Below, one piece after another: positions 1-5,967 of a stretch of 5,967 nucleotides of DNA. How positions within the stretch are numbered: position 1 is the first letter of the stretch; each line of letters opens with the position of its first letter. This stretch comes from an uncultured Eubacteriaceae bacterium (GTDB taxonomy: Bacteria > Bacillota > Clostridia > Lachnospirales > CAG-274). Under the pieces are notes generated by a model. The model had not been told where the DNA came from. It saw nothing but the letters and a program-made list of their open reading frames with translations, and did not search any database. Both the position numbers and the translations under genes were made by a program. The DNA is taken from the NCBI GenBank assembly GCA_946534775.1, contig CAMNCZ010000080.1:1-5967 (forward strand), given 5' to 3'.

Positions 1-37
1 ATTCCTTGTACGCAGTCGTGTGCATGCCCCGCAGGGT

Positions 38-72
38 TATAGTAAAGGACATTTAAAATGTCCTTTACTATA
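38..72 (+). terminator. Perfect 17-bp inverted repeat upstream of speA (terminator of preceding gene or operon control hairpin)
   Basis: The left arm at 38-54 (TATAGTAAAGGACATTT) is exactly complementary to the right arm at 56-72, with a single A at 55 between them. As RNA it could fold into a stem of about 16 bp with a tight AU loop. The stem is mostly A/U with a short GGAC/GUCC core. A T-rich run (82-97) follows, but only after a 9-nt gap, so it is not a textbook intrinsic terminator. Short open frames entering from the left edge stop at 40-42 or 54-56, inside the repeat, which fits the end of an upstream gene. The near-gapless symmetry equally allows a DNA operator or a 5' UTR hairpin of the spe operon. 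The structure is certain; its role is not. Confidence 0.5.
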
Positions 73-99
73 TATCATATATTATTTTTATTTTTTTAC

Positions 100-105
100 G
101 GAGAG
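100..105 (+). promoter_or_regulatory. Ribosome binding site that fixes the speA start
   Basis: GGAGAG lies just before the ATG at 110; its GGAG core (100-103) leaves 6 nt before the start codon. It decides the start: the same frame is open back to an ATG at 20, but that stretch crosses the inverted repeat, encodes a low-complexity Tyr/Phe/Ile-rich stretch and has no equivalent in the family. Confidence 0.75.
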
Positions 106-109
106 CAAA

Positions 110-1573
110 ATGAACAAAATAGATCTGGAAAAACAGCGTTCTGCCCCCATTTACGAGGCTTTGGAACGATTCAGGCGGCAGAGGGTCGTGCCCTTTGACG
201 TACCCGGGCACAAGCGTGGTCGCGGCAATCCCGAGCTGGCGGAGTTATTGGGCGAAAAATGCGTAAACCTTGATGTAAATTCAATGAAGCCGCTGGACAA
301 TCTTTGTCACCCCGTATCGGTCATTTACGATGCGGAAAAACTGGCGGCGGAGGCTTTCGGTGCAGCTTATGCCTATTTTATGGTAGGCGGCACCACATCA
401 TCGGTACAGAGTATGATACTTACGGCCTGTAAGGCGGGCGAGAAGATAATTCTGCCCAGAAACGTGCATAAAAGCGTTATAAACGCGCTTGTTTTGTGCG
501 GCGCCGTACCCGTATATGTAAACCCCGATGTCGATTCGCATATCGGCATTGCACTGGGTATGCAGCTTGGTCAGGTGGAAAAGGCGATACTCGATAATCC
601 CGATGCAAAGGCAGTTTTTGTGAACAACCCCACTTATTACGGTATCTGTTCGGACCTGCGCAGCATCGTAAAACTTGCGCATGAGCACAATATGCTTGTG
701 CTTGCGGACGAGGCGCACGGCACTCATCTGTATTTTCACGAAAACCTACCCGTTTCCGCAATGGAGGCAGGCGCGGATATGGCGGCCGTTTCAATGCACA
801 AATCGGGCGGCAGCCTTACGCAAAGTTCAATGCTGCTTTTAAACAAAAGCATAAACAGGCATTATGTGGAGCAGATAATAAATTTAACGCAGACCACCAG
901 CGCCTCTTATCTGCTGCTTTCAAGCCTTGATATATCGCGGCGTAACCTTGCGCTGCGCGGCCGCGAGTCGTTTGAAAAAGTGTCTGCGCTTGCGGAATAT
1001 GCCCGTGACGAGATAAACTCGATAGGCGGGTTTTATGCCTACGGCAAAGAACTTGTCAACGGCAGCAGCATTTTCGATTACGATGTTACAAAACTATCCG
1101 TTTACACGCGCGATATCGGCCTTACGGGCATAGAGGTATACGATCTGCTGCGTGACGAATACGATATACAAATAGAATTCGGCGATATAGGCAATATCCT
1201 TGCTTATATATCGATAGGCGACAGAATACAGGAGATAGAGCGCCTTGTGGGGGCGCTGGAGGATATAAAGCGCCTTTACTCACGCAAGGTCACGGGGCTG
1301 CACAGCGCGGAGTACATCAACCCCACCGTGGTTGCCACCCCGCAAAAGGCCTTCTACTCCGAAAAAGAGTCTGTCCCGATAAAAGACACCCCCGGCAGGA
1401 TATGCGCCGAGTTTGTTATGTGCTATCCCCCGGGCATACCCATCCTTGCCCCGGGCGAGCTGATAACGGACGAAATAGTCGATTATATCCTGTTTTCCAA
1501 GGAAAAAGGCTGTTCTATGCAAGGCCCCGAAGACGGCAGCCTCGAAACGCTGAATGTATTAAAAGGAGAATAA
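110..1573 (+). CDS. speA: Biosynthetic arginine decarboxylase, PLP fold type I (Orn/Lys/Arg decarboxylase family)
   Basis: This 487-residue cytosolic PLP enzyme most likely decarboxylates L-arginine to agmatine, the first step of the operon's route to putrescine. Family signatures in order are PGHK (32-35), GGTTSS (93-98) that would hold the cofactor phosphate, RNVHKS (117-122), NPTYYG (173-178), DEAHG (200-204; D200 would pair with the pyridine nitrogen) and SMHKSGGSLTQSS (228-240) with K231 as the Schiff-base lysine. The C-terminal domain carries YPPGIPILAPGE (439-450). The length matches the short Bacillus SpeA/YaaO-type group (about 480-490 residues), not the large E. coli inducible decarboxylases or the fold III biosynthetic SpeA. 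Sequence alone does not separate arginine from lysine or ornithine as substrate; the agmatine deiminase in the same operon is the argument for arginine. It ends 2 nt before speE, and the speE ribosome binding site lies in its last codons. Confidence 0.9.
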   Translation: MNKIDLEKQRSAPIYEALERFRRQRVVPFDVPGHKRGRGNPELAELLGEKCVNLDVNSMKPLDNLCHPVSVIYDAEKLAAEAFGAAYAYFMVGGTTSSVQSMILTACKAGEKIILPRNVHKSVINALVLCGAVPVYVNPDVDSHIGIALGMQLGQVEKAILDNPDAKAVFVNNPTYYGICSDLRSIVKLAHEHNMLVLADEAHGTHLYFHENLPVSAMEAGADMAAVSMHKSGGSLTQSSMLLLNKSINRHYVEQIINLTQTTSASYLLLSSLDISRRNLALRGRESFEKVSALAEYARDEINSIGGFYAYGKELVNGSSIFDYDVTKLSVYTRDIGLTGIEVYDLLRDEYDIQIEFGDIGNILAYISIGDRIQEIERLVGALEDIKRLYSRKVTGLHSAEYINPTVVATPQKAFYSEKESVPIKDTPGRICAEFVMCYPPGIPILAPGELITDEIVDYILFSKEKGCSMQGPEDGSLETLNVLKGE

Positions 1574-1575
1574 TT

Positions 1576-2439
1576 ATGGATTTTTGGTTTTCCGAAATGC
1601 ATACATCAAATGTAAAAATGTCCATACGCGTCGAAAAGCAGCTGTTTTCGGGCAAAAGCGATTTTCAGCGTATAGATGTTTTCGACTCGGCCGAGTTCGG
1701 GCGGTTTATAACGCTTGACGGTTCGGTCATTTTCTCGGAACAAGACGAGTTTATCTATGACGAGATGATAGTCCATGTACCTATGGCAGTTCACCCAAAT
1801 GTCAAAAAAGTGCTTGTAATAGGCGGCGGTGACGGCGGTGTTGCACGCGAACTTTCCCACTACAGCGAGATAGAGGAAATTGACGTGGTAGAGCCCGACG
1901 AGCTTTTTGTGGATGTCTGCCGCAGGTTTTTCCCCGATAATGCAAAGGGGCTTGACGACCCGCGCGTTAAGATATACAACCGTGACGGACTGCGCTTTCT
2001 GCGCGGCAAACAAAACGAATACGACCTTATCATAAACGACAGCACCGACCCCCTCGGCCACACAGCGGGCCTGTTTACAAGGGAGTTTTACGGCAGCTGC
2101 TACAAGGCACTCAAAGACGACGGGATAATGGTATATCAGCACGGTTCCCCGTTTTTTGACGAGGACGAGGACAACTGCCGCGCAATGCACCGCAAGGCAT
2201 TTAAAAGTTTCCCCATAAGCCGCGTTTATCAGGCACATATCCCCACCTGCCCGTCGGGCTATTGGCTTTTCGGCTTTGCATCGAAAAAGTATCACCCATT
2301 ATCCGACCTTGATGCCAAAAGGTGGAAAAACCGCGGTTTAAAAACCTGGTACTACACGACAAACCTGCACCGCGGCGCCTTTATGCTGCCCAGATACGTC
2401 GAGGAATTGTTGGAAGAAGAGGAACAGAAAAACAGATAA
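1576..2439 (+). CDS. speE: Spermidine synthase-family aminopropyltransferase with unusual pocket residues
   Basis: A 287-residue protein of normal SpeE length. The N-terminal beta domain (about 1-65) contains FQRIDVF (Q31) and DEFIYDEM (58-64). The Rossmann methyltransferase-like domain has GGGDGG (83-88, D86), VVEPDE (104-109, E106), RDG (136-138) and the gatekeeping loop DSTDPLG (155-161) with catalytic-type D155 and D158, then Q188 and IPTCPSG (222-228). Classical family members transfer aminopropyl from decarboxylated SAM to putrescine. Compared with E. coli SpeE (numbering recalled), Y63, D88, E108, D158 and D161 are kept, but H64 is D62, P165 is H162, and the Tyr of IPTY is C225. No SAM decarboxylase gene is visible, and the next two genes make spermidine without it, so the donor and product are open. 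The start is ATG after AAGGAG (1563-1568, 7-nt spacer). The C-terminus is a short acidic tail. Family is certain; precise activity is uncertain. Confidence 0.85.
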   Translation: MDFWFSEMHTSNVKMSIRVEKQLFSGKSDFQRIDVFDSAEFGRFITLDGSVIFSEQDEFIYDEMIVHVPMAVHPNVKKVLVIGGGDGGVARELSHYSEIEEIDVVEPDELFVDVCRRFFPDNAKGLDDPRVKIYNRDGLRFLRGKQNEYDLIINDSTDPLGHTAGLFTREFYGSCYKALKDDGIMVYQHGSPFFDEDEDNCRAMHRKAFKSFPISRVYQAHIPTCPSGYWLFGFASKKYHPLSDLDAKRWKNRGLKTWYYTTNLHRGAFMLPRYVEELLEEEEQKNR

Positions 2440-2457
2440 TATGATAGGAGATAAATT

Positions 2458-3711
2458 ATGAAACTACTTGTAATAGGCTGCGGCGGTGTTGCGACCGTTG
2501 CTATACACAAATGCTGCGAAAACCCTGTATTTACCGAAATATGCATTGCAAGCCGCACGGTTTCAAAGTGCGAGGCGCTTGCGGCAAAACTTGCGCCAAA
2601 GACAAGCGCCAAACTGACTACGGCTAAGGTCGATGCAGACAGTTTTGAATCTTTGACCGCCCTTATGAAGCAATTTAAGCCGCACACGGTGCTTAATGTT
2701 GCCCTGCCCTATCAGGACCTTACCATAATGGATGCCTGCCTTGCCTGCGGTGCAAATTATGTGGATACCGCTAATTACGAGGCGGAGGACACCGACGACC
2801 CGCAATGGCGCGCGATATACGAAAAGCGCTGCAAGGAAAAAGGCTTTACCGCTTATTTCGACTATTCCTGGCAGTGGGCATACAACGAAAAATTCAAGGC
2901 GGCGGGGCTTACCGCGCTTTTGGGTACGGGCTTTGACCCGGGTGTAACAAGCGTTTTCACGGCTTACGCTTTAAAACATTATTTTGACGAGATACATTAT
3001 ATCGATATTCTTGACTGCAACGGCGGCGACCACGGCTATCCGTTCGCAACAAATTTCAATCCCGAGATAAATCTGCGCGAGGTCTCCGCAAACGGTTCTT
3101 ACTGGGAGGACGGACACTGGGTCGAAACGAAGCCTATGGAGATAAAACGCGAATACAACTTTGAGGGTGTGGGTCAAAAGGATATGTATCTGCTGCACCA
3201 TGAGGAGATAGAGTCGCTTGCGAAAAACATACCGAATGTAAAGAGAATACGCTTTTTTATGACCTTCGGCCAAAGCTATTTAACGTATATGAACTGCTTG
3301 CAGAACGTGGGTATGCTCGGCACGACACCTATAGAATTTGAGGGACACGAGATAGTGCCTATCAAGTTTTTAAAGGCACTTCTGCCCGACCCCGCTTCAC
3401 TCGGCCCAAGGACTGTCGGCAAGACCAATATCGGCTGTATTTTCCGCGGCATAAAAGACGGCAAGGAAAGAAACATTTACATTTACAATATCTGCGATCA
3501 CCAGGAAAGCTACAAGGAAACGGGCGCGCAGGCGGTATCCTACACAACGGGCGTTCCCGCAATGATAGGCACGGCAATGGTCGCAGGCGGCATCTGGAAA
3601 GGTGCGGGCGTATTCAATGTTGAGGAGTTTGACCCCGACCCGTATATGGAGGCACTCAACACCTACGGCCTGCCCTGGAAAGTGGACGAAAACCCCGTTT
3701 TGGTGGACTGA
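2458..3711 (+). CDS. Carboxyspermidine/carboxynorspermidine dehydrogenase (CASDH/CANSDH, saccharopine dehydrogenase family)
   Basis: This 417-residue enzyme is expected to reductively condense putrescine (or 1,3-diaminopropane) with L-aspartate beta-semialdehyde, using NADPH, to form carboxyspermidine (or carboxynorspermidine). It opens with a Rossmann nucleotide-binding strand and loop, MKLLVIGCGGVA, with GCGGVA at 7-12. Further family stretches are LPYQDLTIMDACL (83-95), YVDTANYE (101-108), FDYSWQWAYNEKF (134-146) and LGTGFDPGVTSVF (155-167); the C-terminal part has ICDHQE (345-350) and TGVPAMIGTAMVAGGIW (364-380). The FDYSWQW and GFDPG blocks separate it from lysine-pathway saccharopine reductases. 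The start is ATG preceded by AGGAG (2446-2450, 7-nt spacer), 18 nt after speE. The next gene encodes the matching decarboxylase only 1 nt downstream, which supports the assignment strongly. Whether putrescine, diaminopropane or agmatine is the natural amine cannot be read from sequence; putrescine is most likely given AguA. Confidence 0.9.
   Translation: MKLLVIGCGGVATVAIHKCCENPVFTEICIASRTVSKCEALAAKLAPKTSAKLTTAKVDADSFESLTALMKQFKPHTVLNVALPYQDLTIMDACLACGANYVDTANYEAEDTDDPQWRAIYEKRCKEKGFTAYFDYSWQWAYNEKFKAAGLTALLGTGFDPGVTSVFTAYALKHYFDEIHYIDILDCNGGDHGYPFATNFNPEINLREVSANGSYWEDGHWVETKPMEIKREYNFEGVGQKDMYLLHHEEIESLAKNIPNVKRIRFFMTFGQSYLTYMNCLQNVGMLGTTPIEFEGHEIVPIKFLKALLPDPASLGPRTVGKTNIGCIFRGIKDGKERNIYIYNICDHQESYKETGAQAVSYTTGVPAMIGTAMVAGGIWKGAGVFNVEEFDPDPYMEALNTYGLPWKVDENPVLVD
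3702..3706 (+). promoter_or_regulatory. Weak ribosome binding site for nspC inside the end of the CASDH gene
   Basis: GGTGG, within the last codons of the CASDH gene and 6 nt before the nspC ATG at 3713, is the only Shine-Dalgarno-like match here. It is clearly poorer than the AGGAG sites of the other genes. With the CASDH stop only 1 nt before the ATG, nspC translation probably depends on ribosomes finishing CASDH. Confidence 0.45.
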
Positions 3712-3712
3712 T

Positions 3713-4849
3713 ATGGACTATTTGACACACGATATTTTTAAAACGATAACCACCCCCGCGTATATACTTGACGAGGAAAAACTGATAAAAAACCTGGAGA
3801 TACTGGACAAAGTGCGCCGTGACACGGGCTGTAAGATACTGCTTGCGCAAAAGGCATTTTCGATGTTTTCGGTATATCCGCTTATGTCAAAGTATCTTGA
3901 CGGCACGACCGCAAGCGGCCTGTATGAGGCGAAACTCGGGCGGGAGGAGTTTGCGGGCGAAGTGCATATTTTTTCACCCGCATACAAGGACAGCGAGTTT
4001 GACGAGATAGTCGAAATATCCGACCATATCGTCTTTAATTCGATAAATCAGCTGAATAAATTTTACGGTAAGTGCGGCGGCAAAAGTATCGGGCTGCGTA
4101 TAAACCCCGAGTGTTCCACGCAGGACGAGCCTATCTACGACCCCTGTGCGCCGTTTTCAAGGCTTGGCGTAACGGCCGATAAACTTGACGGGGCAACTGT
4201 TGCAAAGCTTGACGGCCTGCACTTTCACACCCTTTGCGAGCAGGGCGCGGATGCCCTTGAGATCACTTTAAAGGCTGTCGAGGAAAAGTTCGGCAAATAT
4301 CTGCACTCACTTAAATGGGTAAATTTCGGCGGCGGCCACCATATCACAAGGGAAGATTATGATATAGCGCTGCTTGAGCGGCTTGTAAAGGATTTTCAAA
4401 ACAAATATCAGCTAAGAGTTTATCTTGAACCCGGCGAGGCGGCTGCGCTGAACGCGGGCTACCTGGTCAGCGAAATTATGGATATAGTGCATAACGGTAT
4501 GGATATCGCACTGCTTGATATGTCGGCTGCGTGCCACACGCCCGATGTGCTTGAAATGCCGTACCGCCCGCCCCTTTTCGGCAGCGGAAAGGCAAACGAA
4601 AAGCGATACACCTACAGGCTGTCGTCACGCACCTGCCTTGCGGGCGATATAGTCGGCGATTACAGCTTTGACACACCGCTTGAAATAGGTGACAGACTTT
4701 GTTTTATGGATATGGCGATATATTCAATGGTAAAAAACAACACATTCAACGGTATGCCCCTGCCCGATATTGCGATACTGCGAAAAGACGGGCGGTACGA
4801 GGTGATAAAACGCTTCGGCTACCGCGATTTTAAGGAGAGATTGTCTTGA
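3713..4849 (+). CDS. nspC: Carboxyspermidine/carboxynorspermidine decarboxylase, PLP fold type III
   Basis: A 378-residue alanine-racemase-fold decarboxylase, the usual length for NspC/CASDC. It removes the carboxyl group from carboxyspermidine (or carboxynorspermidine), giving spermidine (or norspermidine). The N-terminal TIM barrel starts with TPAYILDEEKL (14-24) and carries the PLP lysine K47 in LLAQKAFS (43-50). Other barrel motifs are GLHFHTLCEQ (168-177), NFGGGHH (204-210) and LEPGEA (238-243), the last two probably around the PLP phosphate. The C-terminal beta domain has CLAGD (308-312), with C308 matching the active-site Cys from the partner subunit in related decarboxylases, and TFNGMPLP (344-351), typical of this subfamily. 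These features and its neighbour CASDH favour it over diaminopimelate or ornithine decarboxylase. The frame is open further upstream, but that stretch is the CASDH gene read in another frame, so the ATG 1 nt after the CASDH stop is chosen. Its stop overlaps the aguA start. Confidence 0.92.
   Translation: MDYLTHDIFKTITTPAYILDEEKLIKNLEILDKVRRDTGCKILLAQKAFSMFSVYPLMSKYLDGTTASGLYEAKLGREEFAGEVHIFSPAYKDSEFDEIVEISDHIVFNSINQLNKFYGKCGGKSIGLRINPECSTQDEPIYDPCAPFSRLGVTADKLDGATVAKLDGLHFHTLCEQGADALEITLKAVEEKFGKYLHSLKWVNFGGGHHITREDYDIALLERLVKDFQNKYQLRVYLEPGEAAALNAGYLVSEIMDIVHNGMDIALLDMSAACHTPDVLEMPYRPPLFGSGKANEKRYTYRLSSRTCLAGDIVGDYSFDTPLEIGDRLCFMDMAIYSMVKNNTFNGMPLPDIAILRKDGRYEVIKRFGYRDFKERLS
4832..4837 (+). 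promoter_or_regulatory. Ribosome binding site supporting the TTG start of aguA
   Basis: AAGGAG lies inside the nspC 3' end, 8 nt before TTG at 4846. This is the best Shine-Dalgarno match near the beginning of the aguA frame; the first in-frame ATG (4876) has nothing comparable ahead of it. It therefore supports TTG as the start codon. Confidence 0.75.
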
Positions 4850-5946
4850 CAACACCAAAGGCCGACGGCTTTTATATGCCCGCGGAGTTTTCGCCGCACC
4901 GCGGCACGATAATGATATTCCCCGAACGCGCGGGGTCGTGGCCGTACAATGCGGGTCCTGCGGCAAAGGTTTTTACGGAGATCATCAAAGAGATAGCCAA
5001 AGACGAGTATGTATATGTGATAGTCGGCAAAAACACACGCGAAAAGGCGAAAAAAATGCTTGCGGACACCGAAAACATCATCTTTTTTGAGATAGAGCAG
5101 GACGATGCCTGGGCAAGGGACACGGCGCCGACTTTTGTGACAAACGGAAGTGAGGTGCGCGGTGTCGATTGGCGGTTTAATGCCTGGGGCGGCGAGTATA
5201 ACGGGCTTTACGCACACTGGGACAAAGACGATGCACTTGCGGCAAAATTCTGCAAGGCGGCGGGGTACAGTTGCTACAATGCAAAACATTTTGTACTGGA
5301 GGGCGGCGCGATACACTCCGACGGCGAGGGTACGGTGCTTGCGACCGAGGCCTGTCTTTTAAGCAAGGGCAGAAACCCCGATATGAGCAAGGCCGATATA
5401 GAGGAAAACCTGCGTGAATACCTTGGCGCAAAGAAGATTTTATGGCTGCCGCGAGGCATATACAACGACGAGACCGACGAACATATCGACAATGTATGCG
5501 CATTTATCGCACCCGCGGAGGTAGTGCTTGCGTGGACAGACGACAAAAACGACCCGCAGTACCCCCTGTCAAAGGCTTGTTTTGACGTGCTTTCAAACAA
5601 GTGTGACGCAAAGGGGCGAAAAATCAAAATACACAAACTGCCCATACCGAAAACGCCCGTCTGCGTGACCGAAAACGATATGCAGGGCTATGTTTTTGAA
5701 GAGGGCGAAGATACCCGCGAAGTCGGCGAAAGGCTGGCGGCAAGCTATGTCAATTTTTATTTCACCGACAAAAGCGTTATACTGCCGCAGTTTGGCGGAG
5801 AAAACAAGGAAAGCGACCGACTTGCGGCGGAAATTATGAAAAACCTCTGCCCCGAAAGGCGCATCGTCCCGATACAGGCAAGGGAGATAATCGTCGGCGG
5901 CGGCAATATCCACTGCATAACCCAGCAGATACCGAAAATAATGTAA
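4846..5946 (+). CDS. aguA: Agmatine deiminase (agmatine iminohydrolase)
   Basis: A 366-residue guanidino-group-modifying (peptidylarginine deiminase-like) enzyme that hydrolyses agmatine to N-carbamoylputrescine and ammonia in the cytosol. Family motifs are MPAEFSPHRGTIM (11-23), DDAWARDTAP (86-95), FNAWGG (111-116), LEGGAIHSDGEGT (151-163), DETDEHIDNVCAF (208-220) with H213 and D215 as the likely catalytic His/Asp pair, and GGGNIHCITQQ (351-361) with C357 as the expected nucleophile. All expected catalytic positions are present and the length equals that of known bacterial AguA (about 365). The start is TTG, overlapping the nspC stop by 4 nt (TTGA), with a good ribosome binding site. In this operon it continues from SpeA toward putrescine; the amidase AguB that should follow is not inside the window. 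Catabolic agmatine-deiminase operons usually carry an antiporter and putrescine carbamoyltransferase, which are not seen here, so a biosynthetic role is favoured. Confidence 0.95.
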   Translation: MTTPKADGFYMPAEFSPHRGTIMIFPERAGSWPYNAGPAAKVFTEIIKEIAKDEYVYVIVGKNTREKAKKMLADTENIIFFEIEQDDAWARDTAPTFVTNGSEVRGVDWRFNAWGGEYNGLYAHWDKDDALAAKFCKAAGYSCYNAKHFVLEGGAIHSDGEGTVLATEACLLSKGRNPDMSKADIEENLREYLGAKKILWLPRGIYNDETDEHIDNVCAFIAPAEVVLAWTDDKNDPQYPLSKACFDVLSNKCDAKGRKIKIHKLPIPKTPVCVTENDMQGYVFEEGEDTREVGERLAASYVNFYFTDKSVILPQFGGENKESDRLAAEIMKNLCPERRIVPIQAREIIVGGGNIHCITQQIPKIM

Positions 5947-5967
5947 GCGAATGGGGATTATTATTTA

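Noticed and set aside
1..56. C-terminal tail of an upstream + strand gene (frames ending at 40-42 or 54-56)
   Set aside because: Two frames end plausibly, and fewer than 20 codons are visible, so neither can be identified as real.
69..83. Promoter -10 candidates such as TATCAT (73-78) and TATATT (78-83)
   Set aside because: The stretch is so A/T-rich that -10-like words are expected by chance, and no convincing TTGACA-like -35 sits 16-18 nt upstream of either.
20..109. 30-residue N-terminal extension of speA from an ATG at 20
   Set aside because: It crosses the inverted repeat and T-rich run, reads as Tyr/Phe/Ile-rich filler, lacks a family counterpart, and a good GGAG site precedes the ATG at 110.
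58..198. 46-codon frame starting inside the palindrome behind AAAGGA and overlapping the speA start, a possible leader peptide
   Set aside because: After the first codons it is just speA read out of frame, with no recognisable peptide character and no stop before speA; chance is sufficient.
1606..2295. 229-residue open frame on the - strand opposite speE
   Set aside because: It is the antisense of a well-conserved gene, has no recognisable domain, and arises from codon composition.
3713..4849. Reading nspC as diaminopimelate decarboxylase (lysA) beside a lysine-type saccharopine dehydrogenase, that is a lysine operon
   Set aside because: TFNGMPLP and FHTLCEQ in the decarboxylase and FDYSWQW plus GFDPG in the dehydrogenase are polyamine-branch signatures, and the other three genes are polyamine genes.
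4819..5316. 165-residue open frame on the - strand opposite the nspC end and aguA
   Set aside because: It overlaps catalytic motifs of aguA on the other strand, shows no family features and has no sensible gene context.

Overview
The window holds a tightly packed, single-strand (+) operon for polyamine synthesis. It has five complete genes from about position 110 to 5946, separated by 18 nt at most, and two junctions are nearly or actually overlapping. The order is biosynthetic arginine decarboxylase (speA), spermidine synthase homologue (speE), carboxyspermidine/carboxynorspermidine dehydrogenase (CASDH), carboxyspermidine/carboxynorspermidine decarboxylase (nspC) and agmatine deiminase (aguA). 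Nothing in the window suggests mobile DNA, CRISPR or RNA genes.

Organism: strong AGGAG-type Shine-Dalgarno sites, about half G+C by eye, heavy use of ATA for Ile together with CGC for Arg, and this gene set all fit a Clostridia-type Firmicute, for example a gut Ruminococcaceae/Oscillospiraceae relative. This is inference from style and gene content, not a phylogenetic placement.

Layout: 1-37 may be the tail of an unseen upstream gene. 38-72 is a perfect 17-bp-arm inverted repeat with a 1-nt centre, followed by a T-rich stretch; it is either the upstream terminator or a control element of this operon. 110-1573 speA, 1576-2439 speE, 2458-3711 CASDH, 3713-4849 nspC, 4846-5946 aguA (TTG start overlapping the nspC stop). 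The last 21 nt are too short to assign.

How the genes fit together: SpeA makes agmatine from arginine and AguA converts it to N-carbamoylputrescine. An N-carbamoylputrescine amidase (aguB), not in the window but expected nearby, would release putrescine. CASDH condenses putrescine with L-aspartate semialdehyde to carboxyspermidine, and NspC decarboxylates that to spermidine. This is a complete route to spermidine that needs no S-adenosylmethionine decarboxylase, so the speE homologue is the odd member. It keeps the catalytic aspartates, but several positions expected to line the donor/acceptor pocket differ from classical SpeE. The main hypothesis offered here is that it is a non-canonical aminopropyl- or aminocarboxypropyl-transferase whose product could feed NspC.
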